A stretch of 64,000 nucleotides of DNA from Thunnus maccoyii (GCF_910596095.1 NC_056536.1:13783291-13847290); one strand, 5' to 3'; positions 1 through 14,250 are shown, numbered from the stretch's first letter. Numbers and translations: made by a program. The notes: generated by a model not told the origin, from the letters alone.

Positions 1-1233
1 TGTCGTGTGCAAGCAATTAAGTCTGAGTGCTTCACTGTTTTGCTGACAGACATAACAGTTATTATCTGTACTCATATTTTGGATTACAAATGTGGTTGAT
101 CAGCAAACCAAAGATTTTTTACAAATCCACAGGTGACATATTTTCCTTCAGTTGCAGGGATAATCTGGTTCCCTGCAAAATTACTCCTCTACCTGTAGGT
201 GAACCAGAGAATCTGATGGAGGAAGAGTCAAGCTGATAAATTGTGTCTTTCTGACAGGTGGCGGAGGATCAGGTCTTGTGATGTTCCTGACCTAATATGG
301 CCGGGTCTGGACCATCAGCTGAGAATCAGGTGCTTGCTAAATATTTAGGAGGATGAAGACTTCCTGCTGGGCTGAAGCACTCATCATAAGGCTCAGCTCA
401 CGGCTTCTTTTCTGGCTCTGTCTCCATTTTTTAAGTCTGCATCTCACTCCTTTTCTCTTTCCTCGTACCCACTCGTGCTCGCTCTCTGTCTCCTTTGTGT
501 CTTTGTCTTTCACAGCTCGTGTCTTCCTCTCTGCAAATGATTGCATCTACAGTAGGCATCCAAAAGATTCTCAAAGTATTTTGTGTGGGAAGAAATACTT
601 TTTAAAAACAAAGGGTTTCAGTTCTCTGTAGTGACTTAAAATGTCCTTTAAACCATTTGAAATGTCACAGAGGTGAGAGCCACGTTGTTCATTTGCAGCA
701 TTTGGGTTTTCATTAATACCTTAAGACTATTTCATTTAACAAGTGTTGATTGCACAGTTGTTTGTCCATGCTGAGCTGATACAGCTTTAATAAATAAAAT
801 CTTTAAATGTTAAATTAAGTGTTGTGTGCTAATTAAACACCAACATATTGTTAATTTTAGAGTTAAATTAACCTTGATATCAAGGCTGCAAGTATACCCT
901 GCTTGTGTAAAACCTCTCATACTTTAATTGAACGTATTCTGATGTCTGTTTGCCTTTCAGGGTACACACAGTGTGTCGCTGAATCCCCACTGATTAAATT
1001 CCACCATAAATGATGATACTTAATGAAATGCAAGCAATTAAAGTAAAAGCCTGATCAAATGGTGGCTGACTGTCAGTCAAATATGCTGACATGTAATTGA
1101 AAATGTCCCCTTTCTCTTGCTCTCCACTGCCCCTGTAATATGAATCCGTTTAAAAACAGATCGGGTTTCCGATGGCAACGGGGAAATAGATGATACTTAA
1201 TCAACTAATTGACACAACAAAGACCTTTTCAAA

Positions 1234-1255
1234 TGTGTGTGTGTGTGTGTGTGTT
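1234..1255. repeat. (GT)n microsatellite
   Basis: Perfect GT dinucleotide run of about 11 units in AT-rich intergenic sequence. Confidence 0.95.
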
Positions 1256-2000
1256 CAATAACATCTGCCCTATCATGTTTAATCCTAAATTATTCACCAA
1301 GATGACTTTTTGCATCCAAACTAGCTGTAACGTAACATCTCAGCAGATGATGAACAGCTGCAAAGGTTAAAGGTTAAAATAAAGTAAACTAAGCAACTCT
1401 GTGGCTCACAACTTCTCTTGTAAATATGATTTTAAAAAAAACAAGCTGGATCTTGACAACTGTTTCATCTGACATAAAAAAACATGAGGCCTGAGTTTCA
1501 TTGATCAGCTATAGCATTAAATGTTATTACTCGTCAGGCATTCTGGATCAAAGGCAATTATTCATAATTCACCTTTCCAAAATCCCGTGGTGTCGCTCTG
1601 CACTACAAAAGCAACAGAGAACATGGAATACAATTTAATGGATTACCATTTTTCCTGTGCCTTATGACACAATGACACAATTACCTTAAAGCTTATTTTC
1701 AGGGCGGGAAAAGAGGATTGGGTGACAGAAAAATAAGGCGGATAATACGCTGTCTTGTATTTAACTTTGACAAACTTACAGGCTCAAGGCGTAACCGTCT
1801 CCTAGTCTTCTCTCTGTCATGCTGCAGAGTGGGAAGGGCCCTGTATACTGTAGCTACAGGTCATTGTTGCCCTACAGATGAACTAAGTGACAATAATTGA
1901 GTTAAGAGGGGAAACAAATGATGTCACGAGTGCATGAAGTGGAAAGAGTCGACTGATTTATTTTCCAAAACAATACATGCCAGAGCAAATCAGTTTTATC

Positions 2001-2041
2001 GGGAGGTTTGGGGTGGGGGGGTTGGGGTGGGGTGGGGGCGG
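2001..2041 (+). repeat. G-rich tract, potential G-quadruplex
   Basis: The + strand carries a series of G runs, most of four or more bases, separated by one or two T residues or T plus G, in otherwise AT-rich DNA. The pattern satisfies the usual four-run quadruplex motif on the + strand. No gene is attached to it. Confidence 0.8.
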
Positions 2042-3277
2042 TTCACCGCAGTGCCACTGAGGGTGACTGTGTGCTTCAAACTGCTCCACAACAAAACAAT
2101 AACTCACCTTTATCTATGATTAGCTGTAGAATACAGAGTGAGACGTTAGGGAGTGGTGGAGGAAACATTCAGATGTGCTTAAACACAAAAAACAACGTTA
2201 CAAGTAAAAGTACTGAAATCAATCTTCTTATGTATTAAAAGTGAAAGTACTTATTATGAAGAACAACTTCTGTTATATTATTTTTATTGATACCGTAAAT
2301 GTAAACAGTATTTTCATGCTAATGTTAGTTGAGCTGGAGCTACTTTAAATTTTTTATATTTTGCTGATTATAAATAATTTGTATACTGTGGTTTAATTTC
2401 TAAAATGATCTTGTTTTGTAAAATCTTTCTATCTGCAAGTAACTAGAGCAGCTGTCAAATAAATGCATTGGAGTAAATATGTCATGTTTTGGTTTTGGAT
2501 GCCTGTGCTACTTGTCAGAATAAACTACTAGACAATATTTCAAAATTAAGATTATTTTATCCTTTACAAAAGCAACTATTTTGTAGTTAACAGTCTTTTG
2601 ATGACTTGTGTTTAACTATAATTACATTCTGCACGCAGCTATGATAGTATCACTGATTCTGACTCTGATGTATTTCCTATAGTGGTATAATTTGACACTA
2701 CCTAATGATCGTCATATTTTTATATTTTTTTTTGCTGAAATATAAAAATATAATCATCATCTTAAGCAGGATCTGTGTTGGAAGTAACATAACAGTAGTG
2801 TGTACTGCTTGTAATGCGCCTAAACATGCAGCACAGGTTGGTAGTGTCACAGTATCACCTCAAAGAAGAGCACTAATGATGTGAAATAGGCCTGAAGGAC
2901 ACGTTGAGTTGTTGACATTCAACTGTGGGTAACTCATTTCATTCCAGTGTGGAAAAAAAACAGAGGAATGATTAAAGTGACAAAGGTTCTGTCTGCTCTT
3001 GTCCTTTATCTGACTGACGACTTCACAGAAGAGAGACTAATTGCGCGGGGGATGAAAGTGGCCACAATTATTTCCCTATAATGGCACAGATGCATCCATT
3101 TCAAAGAGAGGTTGCAACTTCAGATGAAGTTTACTTGATTAAGCCTGAGTCCAGAGTCTGTGTTAGTGCGTGTTTACATCTGAGTGTCTTTGCATTTGTG
3201 ATTGTGCATGCAACAATTAGAATTTTTAATTCATATGCTGTTTATAAGATCAATTCCATTAAGGCTATTCAGACTCC

Positions 3278-3292
3278 ATGTATGTATGTATG

Positions 3293-3352
<60 letters not shown>
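3278..3352. repeat. Compound (TGTA)n-(TCTA)n tetranucleotide repeat
   Basis: A TGTA-type run passes directly into a TCTA run. Translation of this repeat gives the Cys-Met-Tyr-Val and Ile-Tyr-Leu-Ser pattern of two overlapping open frames here, which are therefore not genes. Confidence 0.95.
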
Positions 3353-3645
3353 AAAAACTTTTCTTAAAACTTTTCACTGTAAATTTGCAGTAATTAATTG
3401 GCAGCAGTTTCGCCTGCAAAGTCTTTCTACAGTTTCTTACTGTATTTTAGAATTACAGTGTATTACTAGATATAAATGTGGAGTTCATTACTGTATTCTT
3501 GTAAATTTATAACACAATACTGGTCACAGTTTTCTCAATAAATTGTTGTATATTCGCAGTAAGTAAACTGTATTTGAATCTACAGTATGTATCCTGTATT
3601 TAATGATAATTAAAAAATGTTACTGTAATCGTAATATTACTACTA

Positions 3646-3681
<36 letters not shown>
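3646..3681. repeat. (ATG)n trinucleotide repeat
   Basis: About twelve ATG units in tandem within AT-rich sequence. Confidence 0.95.
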
Positions 3682-5109
3682 TTGATAATAACAATGAAAA
3701 AATGACAATGACAATATGATTGACAATATTCATTAAATGACAATATTCATTATGTTGTCCCTTTTCAAATATTTATCAAAATAAATTAAAATATTAAAAT
3801 AAAAACATGTTACCAGAACAACACAAGCAAAACTTCATCTGAATAAACTCCCTGCCTGTTTACTTTTCTTTGTGGCTTTCTTTCGTAAAAAAATGACAAT
3901 TTTTAATTTAAATGACTCACTGGTAACTCACTGTGACAATTTCATTTTTGTGAGAAAGGAACATCAAACCAACTGTTTTAATTAACCTGCTGCAGAACAG
4001 CAGCAGTCTAGTTTGCATGCATGTATTACAGTCAAGTGAACACAAAACAATTATGCAACTGTTTTTCTGAACAACATAAAACTTGAGCTCCAACAGTTTG
4101 AATGAGAAAAGGCACTTAGGTTTTATTCACTGAGTAAGTGAGTAAATAAGTAAATGCATGTTTGAATGAGTGGCTGCGTGAGATAGTGGGTGGTTGTGTG
4201 TGTTTGTGTGTGTGTGTGCGTACTTGAAGTCACCGAGCTTCTTGATGAGTGTGCAGATGTTGCCTTATTTTTGACCATCATCCCACTCTTCCTGCTTTGC
4301 ACCTTCTCATGGTTTGTTTTTATGCTGCCATCAGGATTAATGTCAATGCAGGTTTCTGAAAAACAAGGTTGAAAAACAGGTGACATCAATATATGAATGT
4401 GACGTATCAAGCAGGGGCCTGTTCAGTACAGAGTCGTGGAGCAAAATATTGAACCATATGATTCTCACATTTCACTAAGTAGTTATGTATCCATTGACAC
4501 CAATGATTAAGCTAAAAAGAGGAATGTGATGGAAAAGAAGGTATCAGTCATAACAGTATTAGTAGAAGTAGCAGTACTGTTTGTCGTTGCTGTTCTTGTG
4601 TCAGAGGCACCAGTGGTTATCACTGGGTTATTGGACAATGGTGATGTGTGAAGAAAAGTCAATCAAGTCAAGCTGTGTGCCATAGTATGTGTGAAAAAGC
4701 TCCAACAGCTGAATGAATTCCAATGTGCACACTGTATGATGTTGATACTGAAAGTTAAAATTGTAGTAGGAGGAGAAGACTACAGCAAGCCCGAGCACAA
4801 AGGACGTTCCTTCACACAGCACCTATTTTGTTATGCTCATCATCCATCGCTGGTTTGTCTGTGTCATTGGACCTGAAAAAAGATTACAGGTTAGATTAGA
4901 TTCTAGAAATGTCTTAGAAAACAAAAAGGTTGGTGTGGCTCTTTGTGGAAAACACAAAGCACTAGGTTAGACTTAGACTCAGTGTTGTTTTAATGTTAAT
5001 GTAAACTGAGACAAAATGCTGACATGCGCTAATTTTAGCTAGCTAGAACATTGCAATCATGAAGCTTTTCAGCAGTTTTGTTCAGCGCTGTTTTAAATGG
5101 CAGAAAATT

Positions 5110-5133
5110 CTATCTATCTATCTATCTATCTAT
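5110..5133. repeat. (TCTA)n microsatellite
   Basis: Six tandem TCTA units. Confidence 0.95.
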
Positions 5134-6270
5134 TTATGTAGAGCAATAGATATAGCATTTTTTATAGGAGCAGCACCTCCCCCACAGTGCTAATATATCT
5201 TGAGGCCAGACCTATAGCAGCTTTAAAAAATTACACAAGATCTAAAAGCAATGCTTTGAAAGTTTGAAAGGTCAAAGGCATTTACTGTTTCCTCAGCACG
5301 GCAGAGATTGTTTACCCTCTAAAGTCAGTTTAAACTTGAGCTAATCACAGCTGTTGAACATTTGGTCTGCTCCACAAAACAGCAACTGTCCCAGTTTTAG
5401 TGTCGTTGACAGCAGGCATGCTGAGGTGGTAACTTCACTCTGTGAAAAGTTTCCCTGTCTGTAGGTGTGCGCTAAAGCTGGGGCTCTTGTTGTATTGAGG
5501 TAGAATATGACTCATAATCTCAGATGACTCATGTGGCACGTTGAAGTCACACTGAAGTTTTCAGTATACCCTGATTTTCATGCTGATACTGGATGGGCAC
5601 AGTGTAGAAAGGGTTGGAGCTTCCTCTTTTTTTGTTCCACTTTTTAACACTTTTTATGGGTGTGGGGGGGTGGGTTCTTTAAACTGTGCTCTGAGACTGG
5701 CTTATCTCTGAAAAGCTTGATATGAATAACTAGGAGAAACTAGAAAGTCTGTTAAATATGCACTTAACTGCAACAAGAAATACACTCAGTGAAACTAGCT
5801 TAAAGGGAAATGGTAGCTTTAGATATCACAGCAAATGATGCGCTGTGAACACAGTCCTTGCCTCGGGCCAACACAGTGACTAATGCATTTAGCTGCGATT
5901 AAACAGCCTATATATTTAATGTGAAAACTGGTCATGTTTTACAAGAAAGAAAAGGGGGAGCACTGAACTTGTTTTGGCCGAGAAACTGGTTATATAACAA
6001 TATGTTAGCAGCCCCACCCCCCAAAAAATCTTCTTTAAAGTTTATGAAATAATTAACACCATTCAAACTGAGCTTTTTCTTGTGTTTTCAGTGCAGGGGA
6101 AACAGATGATGCACTTATTTACTGTTTACTTGTTATTGTGGGCTAAGACTTTTCAATTATTTTTCGCAATCCAGTCATACAGCACAACAAAAGGATGATT
6201 ATGCTAAAGGTTTGGGCTCAGGAAAAGGTACGGCCATAAGAAAATGTACCATTAATGTGGGCTGCAGTTG

Positions 6271-6316
6271 CACACGCGCGCGCACACACACACACCCACA
6301 CACACACACACGCACA
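6271..6316. repeat. (CA/CG)n microsatellite
   Basis: An alternating purine-pyrimidine run that begins with CG steps and continues as an interrupted CA repeat, so it is potentially Z-DNA forming. Confidence 0.9.
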
Positions 6317-8564
6317 TCACAATTTAAACAAATGTAACTGCATATTGTGTATCTTTGCACTTTTCAAATACCACTGGGAAAATGCAGTTTCTGGGTCATA
6401 GCAGGGGGGGAAAAGAGCCTCTGAGAAATGCATTTAATTCATTTGACTTTCCAATAGTGCATGGACACATACATACTGTGCTGCATATGATTTATGATGA
6501 TGCAAAAAACACCCTTTGAATGGAAAGTGCTCTTTGATGTCCTCTCATTTATAGAACAGCACCACATGTGGTCTTTAGTCTAAATTTACTGGATTATTAA
6601 AACATTTGATCACATCCCGGAGTTTAATAATTGCATATCTTACTGTGAAACATCCAATTACACTCTATGTATCCCTTTAATTTGAGCTATAAATGTGCAT
6701 TAACAGTATCTGATGTTACAACATTCAAATATGATTTATCAGTGGGGAGACCTGGTCAGTGTTGTATTCTCACAAGAACAGACGACATACGATCTTAATG
6801 TTGGCATTGGACTCATTTATTGATGTTTGCTGGCAACGTGTACAGGACGGACGTACTGTACACAATGTTAAGTCCATACTTGAAGGAGCTCATTCCCTCT
6901 GTACTTTCAGGTCAGTGGCTTTCATCAGATGTAATGGGGGGTGGGGGGTGTGGTGGTAAATTATGAATGAAGAACCACTCTGTGGACGATGAGGATGATG
7001 CAGATTATTCATCCCTGCTTCCTTCAGTGCTACGTCTCAGCAGAGAGATTTCACACCAGAGGGATGAAGACTGTATTACTCAAAAGTATAAGGTAAGTAG
7101 ATTACAAGCCGCAGCAAGCGACTCGTATCGCAATCTGGATTATGGTCTGGATCAGGGGGTTCCCAAACTTTTTAATGTCAAAGACTTCCTCAGTGATATA
7201 TATTTGGCCACACGCTGCTGTATGATAAGGTTTTATCTTTTTTTGTGGTAAGTGTTGATGTTTAAATCTAACCTTTATCTTATCTGGATAGTCTCTGAGT
7301 TTTTTTTTTGAAAGAGTCCCACCCAAAATGAGAGAACAGTTTAATGAAAAAAAAAACATTGCATAAAAAAAGCTTTAGGAACTCCCACAATATGAGTAAA
7401 TAATCAAATTAAGCTGGTCCTCATTTCCTGGGGACTTTCATTTTTAACATATTTTAATTTAACCTGCAGGATAGTCTCTTGAGATAAGGGTATGTGTTTT
7501 TGCAAGAGTCCTGGACAAAATGGCAGCACAGCAAATGACACAACTCAACCCAATTCACAGATCTAAACACTGCAAGGACTAAATACCATGATAGATGATG
7601 AGAGCTCAGTACAGACATCGGTATGATAACAACATATTTAGCTGCAGAAATTCCAACACAGAAAAAGAATTATGAAATAAAGCTGAATCTCATTTCTCTA
7701 AAGATTTTCTGCAAAAATAAGCAACAAAGGAAGGTAACATGGACCTTGGCTTAAAGATGACGATGAGGTGCTGGCGGATGATGATGGAGATGATGATGAT
7801 GATGTCGTGGTCAGAGCACCCTGAACTTCAGCATGACTTCCTCCATCCTCCATCCTCACTCTCTTTGTTTATTTTTTTTTTTTTAAATCTACAAGCGAGC
7901 TATTTAGCAGCAGAATAAATGTTTTTAATTTATTTTAAAACACGGCTGTTTCTGGCAGTTTATGCGCCTCAGGCTAAACATCAGCACCGTGGCAGGGAAG
8001 AATGATTGCTACTGATGATGCAGTATGCTGGCTGCTGATGACTTTATCGGAACAGATCAAGTTATGGATGATTAATTTAGACACTGAATCAATGTGTGCC
8101 GTTGGCTTCATCAGGGCCTCCCTGACCTCAGATGCCTGCATTAGGTAGTGTGAAACGATATATGAGGAAGGCTTCCCCGCTTTGAAATGCTTGACTAGAC
8201 TAGAAATTAAATGTCTCACTCAATATCATCACTTTTTAGAATTTAAGAAATGTCCTTCAAGCTGAAGTTGAACCAGTCTTCCTTGACATTTTCTAACTTT
8301 TACTTTATTTACCTTATTTCAGATCACTGGTCTGTAGTAAATCAATAAGTAAGGCACTGAGTCCATCTTTGTACCCACTAACTTTTGCAAAAAAATATCT
8401 CGCCTGTGTCTGTACCAATTCCTGATCTCATGATTATAAAAATGTGTCAGCGAGCAGCCACCTGAACAGGACCTGGATAAGAAATACTGATACAGTAGAG
8501 CTTCAGGACGGAAAGCTGGAGTCTGATCCCCCGTACGGTTTCCTCTCCTCTGCTGTCTGATGGA

Positions 8565-8765
8565 GGTGTAGGAGGAGGAGAGAGGAGGAAGAAGAAGAGG
8601 AGAGAGAAGGAGGGAGGGGCACGGAGAGGAGAAATGAGGTTGAGCTCTGATGAGGATGAGGATGAATCGTGAAGAGAGGAAGAGGAAAAAGAGGAGGGGT
8701 GAGGGGGGAAAAGGGGGAGGGGGGGAGCCAAGAGGAGAAAAAGGAGAAGTGGGAGGGAGAGAAAG
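8565..8765 (+). repeat. Polypurine (GA-rich) tract with G-quadruplex core
   Basis: Roughly 200 bases of almost pure purine on the + strand. The region about 8696-8727 has four G runs of four to seven bases separated by short A or T linkers. Long overlapping open frames on the - strand here are Ser/Pro/Leu low-complexity shadows of the CT-rich complement, not genes. Confidence 0.85.
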
Positions 8766-9510
8766 GGTGCTGAGAGGGGTCTAACTCTGGCATAAAAGTA
8801 AATTCAAATGCATTATTCATGGCTCTCTGTGTCAAAATATCATTTACGTGTGCTGTGTTGACTCATGGCTCGTAAAATGAGAAGGACATGAAAAGAAAGA
8901 AAGGAGGGAGGAAATAAACAACTCAGGATGCTTTCTCTATTCTTGGCCCGAAAATAATAAAAGAAAGGAACCCTGGTACGCACTCCCTCAACTTATTAGG
9001 CATCAATTATTTATTGTACTCTGTTTACAATTCTTTATCTGTGTAATAAGCAGCCACCTTGTCAGAGAAAGTCTCAAATCCATCTTCAAAGTTTGTGGGT
9101 TTGAAAGAGACCGAAGGGGCTTCTAGTATATTTCACAATGCAGAAGGACCCTAAAGAAATCTCTTGTTATTGACCCTAAAACCTGACACACAGAGCCATG
9201 TATGCATGAAGGTGACAATTTTCAAATCAACCCTAATTCTCCTGTTGTTGAGTCTTCAATTGCCTGCTTAAAATCTGGGCCAAGATAACCAGCTGTTAGT
9301 AAGATTTTTTTTTTTTTTCCATTTTAATTTTTTTCCATTTCCTGTATAATGAGCGCTGCCACCAGTGACTGTACCATAATCAAGCCTCCAGTCTCTCTCT
9401 TGTTTGGGCCCGTCGGTTTCATACAGCTTGTACATTAACACCACAGCAGCCCCCACAGGTGGATACCAGTACTACCACTGCCATCTGCTTCAGTGTTGTT
9501 TACTGTAATT

Positions 9511-9660
9511 ACAACAGTGGTTCCCAACCTAGGGGGCGAGACCGCCAAAGGGGTCGCAAGTTAAATCTGAGGGGTCATGGGCCCATTAACAGGATAACAA
9601 AGCATAAAAAAAACAACCTTTGTACTGTAAAAAATTGTATAACATGATAAATCACAAGTA
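9511..9660 (+). repeat. Interspersed repeat beginning GTGGTTCCCAACC
   Basis: The sequence opens with 'GTGGTTCCCAACCTAGGGG', followed by 'GGGGTCATGGGCC', a pattern I recognise as a common fish interspersed repeat, probably a non-autonomous DNA transposon. The right end is approximate and I cannot classify the family without a repeat library. Confidence 0.55.
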
Positions 9661-10046
9661 GAAAGTGCTTAATTTTAAGAGGTTACAAGGCAAAAAATGA
9701 GATGCAGCTGTTTTTGGAGCTGCATGCTAAAAACATTTAGACATTTCTGAGAGTCAGAATACCCAAGATGTTTAAACCCAAGATGTCATTAAGAAATGTA
9801 TCATTACTGGGCTAAATCTGACTGCACATGTATGGAGAATAAACACATTTCAGCAACATAAAGAAATGACTCATGTGCATTCAAATGTACAAAAATGTAA
9901 ACAACTCACAGCAACATGAAGCAATCTTTCATTTGAGAGGATACAACACATTATGTTTGCTTCCGATAGATAATATACAGGTTTTCTTCTTGTTCCTTCC
10001 CCTGTATTCCTCTTTTCACAAACCCCTATATTTTGTATTCATATGT

Positions 10047-10058
10047 ATGTGTACACAC

Positions 10059-10096
<38 letters not shown>

Positions 10097-10106
10097 GTGT
10101 GTGTAT
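10047..10106. repeat. Palindromic compound (GT)-(TA)n-(GT) microsatellite
   Basis: A TA run of about 16 units (10062-10093) is flanked on the left by 'GTACACACATG' and on the right by 'CATGTGTGTGTA', so the whole block is an inverted repeat able to fold on itself. Confidence 0.9.
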
Positions 10107-11110
10107 CCAGCAAGGGTGGGGGCACATATGACCTGCTCCACTTTTATTTTGATTTATAAGGCTGGTGGAGAGCATCATCACAGAATCGCTTCATCTTCTC
10201 TCCTTTATTACACCACATTTGTTTTCATTTTACTCCCAAGGCCTGGCTGAATACATTACAGATTTCCCATGGGGCTGCAGGGCCAGCTTTCTCCGCCACG
10301 GGAGACAATGGGATGACGGGGAGGGATTTCTGAGCATGCTTCATCATTAGAGGCATTAGCATTATTTTGACTTCAAAACATTATCACAGGATTATCATTA
10401 TTCTCTGTATTATCCGGATAAGTAGACACATTTGTGAGCGCATCGGTCAAGCGTAATGGTCATAATAACAAAAGTAATAATTGCTGAAGCCAGTAAGTGA
10501 TAATTGGAGACATTAAAAGTGTCAGGTGTCAGAAGGGACTTTTCTAAAGAGCTAAATAAAAAGATACTGTTTCTAATTGAAAAATATAACCTCTCTCTTT
10601 CCCCCAGCTTAAAACTTTTCTTACCAGCAGCAGAATAAAATGTGTTCTTTCCTCTTTACTAATGCAGCTTCTACCTCAGATCCCATTTTTTTTTTTGTGA
10701 TTTAGATGAGACAACCCCCACATCCCCCTGCAGCAGTCATTTGAGACATTTTTTGATGCCTGAGGGTAAAAGTGGAACACAGAATCTGATTCAGACCTGG
10801 GAAGATAACTAAGAGTGGAACATTACGGTGGAGATAATATGGCAATTGGGTTTAGCATACAGAGGTCAATGGCAGGTTAATGCGCAATGTAATACATGAT
10901 TGACTATGGGAGCCCAGGGGGGAGGGGCGCTGAGGTCAAAGGGTGGCATTCAGACTTGTTTTGGGTCAGTCTGGAAACAATATGAGCACGAGGTGGGGAA
11001 TTATGCCCATTTATCATGTTTGTCATATGACTTTGGCCCAAAAGATTTCTGTTCACACTGCACAAGAATAATATACAAACTAGAATCGGTGTTTGGTTTC
11101 AAAACACTAC

Positions 11111-11340
11111 ATTAACTAAAAGCAGCTAAAGACCCATCTGTTCAGACAGGCATTTGGGTAGCATGTGGTATTTTATTTTTTCATTTGTCTTTTATGTCTG
11201 TTCTCCTTGTATATTTTAACTGGTGTCTTTGTTTTTATTTATTTTGATTTGATTGTATTTGATTTTATTTTTTTGCAAATCACTTTGTGACTGCTGTCTG
11301 TGAAAGGTGCTATATAAATAAACTTTGCTTGCTTGCTTAT
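11111..11340 (+). mobile_element. L2/Maui-type LINE 3' end fragment
   Basis: The left part can be read as Leu-Lys-Thr-His-Leu-Phe-Arg-Gln-Ala-Phe, a phrase I associate with the C-terminus of L2-type LINE open reading frames. It is followed by an AT-rich 3' tail, 'GTGCTATATAAATAAACTTT' and a tandem TTGC tail. This is a 5'-truncated, dead copy in + orientation. The family name is from memory and a repeat library search would settle it. Confidence 0.6.
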
Positions 11341-14070
11341 GAGAAACTTATGTTTTACCTGACTTATCTTGATTTAATATAAAATGTAATCTAAACTACA
11401 TGATCAGCGTAGCCTTTTTCTCATATTATTTATTTCCTCAAAAATATTTTCCTTTATCATTTGCTGCTAGATCTTTAATGTGTCAATCAAGAGATAGATA
11501 CAGCATTTTTAAGAGGCAGTCATGCTAAAAAACTGCAGTCAACTTGGACATTTAAAAGCCCAAATGCTAATATCTGCTGACACATCTTCCTTTTGCTTTA
11601 AGTCAGCCATATTTTACATTTTCATGGTTATATTATGCAAGCATATTACTGCTATTGTTCATCTCCATCTTCCATCTGCCACAAAAGAGCCTGATCACTT
11701 AATTTTAAACTCAATCACCATTTCGCACAAATCCAGTTGTCACCTGCTCTAACTTCCACTTAGAGTCATACTGAACCATCCTTTTTCTACCTCGTTCACA
11801 TGTTCAACATTCACAGCCGGCAGTGAAACTGATGGCATCTACATCATTTCAAGGACATACAATAACACCCACTAGCCAAGCCTTGTTACATGAATACATA
11901 GAGGAAAGGTTTCCAGCTACACTTTTCCATGATTGAATTCCCAAGGACAAGAGGGGGAAAAAAAACAAAAAACATTGGGGAAATGGAAAGGGAAGGGAGG
12001 GAGCACAAATGAGGTGTTTCTGAGCTTTGGTGTGGTGAGAATACAATATAAAATATAAATAAAAAGCTCAAAATCATAAAAATACAATAACCTTGTTTAC
12101 ATGGACATGTAAACACATGCAGAAGACACCGTTGCAAGTGTCATATATGTCAGATAGAGTAAATGAGAATAACAACAGATCTCAGATCTTAAAAAGCTCA
12201 GAGCTAAGATCCCATTGGCTACTGAGCTTTTCTATAAGCAATGCAGTTGGACATGTAAATTACATGACCTTTCTACTCCTGGGGGTAAAATTACTCCTCA
12301 CTGCTCACTGCACCCTGTATAATAACCCTCTGGATTCTCCATGTTTGAGGGTTTAGGGATACCTGTCAATCAAATCAAAGCCAGACAGAATACATTTCCA
12401 TAGTTACACCACGTTGCAACATCTGAGAGATGCCACAAAGATGTATTTCACAAAAAGACCACATTTGGTCAAATATTATTATGAAATTTTTATCATTTTG
12501 ACCCAAACAAACATATAATCACATTGAACAGTGAATTGTGTCTATTGTTAGGAAGTGATATTGGTTCAGGTGTAATCATGCTTCATTATAAAACTTCTCT
12601 GGTGTGAGATATAATGTAAAGATTGGTGGAAGATTTAAAAAAAAAAAAAAAGAAACAGGTCTAGGCTGCTTTGATCTTCGAGTGGAGACACCCACCCAGA
12701 GGCTATGAATGGTACTGCAGCTTATACAGATTATTTAGATCGTTTCATACCAACATATGAGGAAATTATGATAGAAGTACCTGGTTACAGCTGGCTTGAA
12801 AGGAAAGACCACATGAAAACTAAAAAAATAAAAATCTTTTTATAGCTGAATTCAAAACAAATCATACAATCACAGAATCGGCTTCTCTTTTATCCAGAAA
12901 GGGCCAAGTCAAGGGAAACTGAACTTGCTTTAGATTCTTGAAGATGTTTAGAAATGGCATCAAAAATCTAAAGCAAGTCTTTCTGGAAATATTATGACCT
13001 GGATGACTTGTATGCTTCATGAGATGGAGCTCAGCCAGACTCATCTGAAATCTAAAGGCAAAGCTGCACGCTGTCAGAGAAAAAAAAGTAATTGAACACA
13101 CCATCTCATTCATTTGTCCCTATCCTTATTATCATGGCTTACGGACCCAGCGTTGTTCCTCACGCTCATAAAACTTTCAATAAAAGAAATGAAAACATAC
13201 ATAAATACAGAAATTTGAATATGATAAAAGAAAGTATATTAGTTGAGAAAGGCCCTTCTGTAAAATAAAGTACTTCTTCTCTTCTTCTTCTTCTGTAAAA
13301 GTGGGTTTTAAGATGAAAGCAGAAACAGGCTCAGTCATTGTTAAACTCAAGAACAATAGCACTACTTCACAGCAGATTTATAAGAAAGGTGTAAACAACT
13401 AATTATACATTTACACAAATGGTGAGAGTCCACAAATCTCATTTCATTCAAAAACTGTCTTAACAAGCATGAGGAATGCTTTAAAAGCACCTTTTGAGTT
13501 GCTTGTCCTTGATAGTAATCATAAAACATCAAGTGTTGTTGTAGGAAGTCATTGTTACAATTGCAGTGAAAGTATCTGGACGAGGAGTGTGCAAATAAAC
13601 ACCACAGTTGAACATGTTGTTCTCCATCTGTCTCAGTTTGGAAGACATGGCTCATTAAGACATATACTCAATATGAGCATGTGTTATGAAAACAGCTGTG
13701 TTGTCTTGGTAAGAACTAAACCACCTCCACAGCTTACATGTAGCTCCTTATTATACCAGAAGATGGCAATACAGGGTGAGACTGAGAACGCTTCGTGCTG
13801 TGGAGGATTGTTTGAAAAGACGAAATACAATGTAAACCACTCTTAGAGGAAAATCATTTGTCAAATTGTTACAAACTGTATACTCAAGCCTGAAATCATG
13901 GATTAAATTAAAGGGTCATGTGGTTTAAAATGGGCAGTGAATGCAACCAAGTTAAATGCAACAACAGACAATTATAATCTTAAAAGAAACTGACATAATT
14001 ATCATCTAGCACGACCTAATCAAGAAAACAATAACTGTCACCCTTATTATCCTTAAATTATGTCCACTAG

Positions 14071-14073
<3 letters not shown>

Positions 14074-14133
<60 letters not shown>
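14074..14133. repeat. (GT)n microsatellite
   Basis: Perfect GT run of about 30 units, 120 bases upstream of the candidate TATA box of the WAP gene. Confidence 0.97.
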
Positions 14134-14134
<1 letters not shown>

Positions 14135-14250
14135 CATATAAGCCATCATGGAAAATGAAAACCTTTTTTCAACATTCAAATTTCATTAAAACTAAAATAC
14201 CACTATTTGGAAACTTTCAAAATAAAACTATAATGATAAACAGAATTTCC

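Noticed and set aside
6967..7251. 94-residue frame on + with acidic start and GTAAGT-like donor
   Set aside because: No acceptor, no family resemblance, and the middle overlaps a repeat-like 'GGGGTTCCCAAACTTTTT' sequence.
8447..8835. Two overlapping Ser/Pro-rich frames on the - strand
   Set aside because: Shadow of the polypurine tract; no exon structure.
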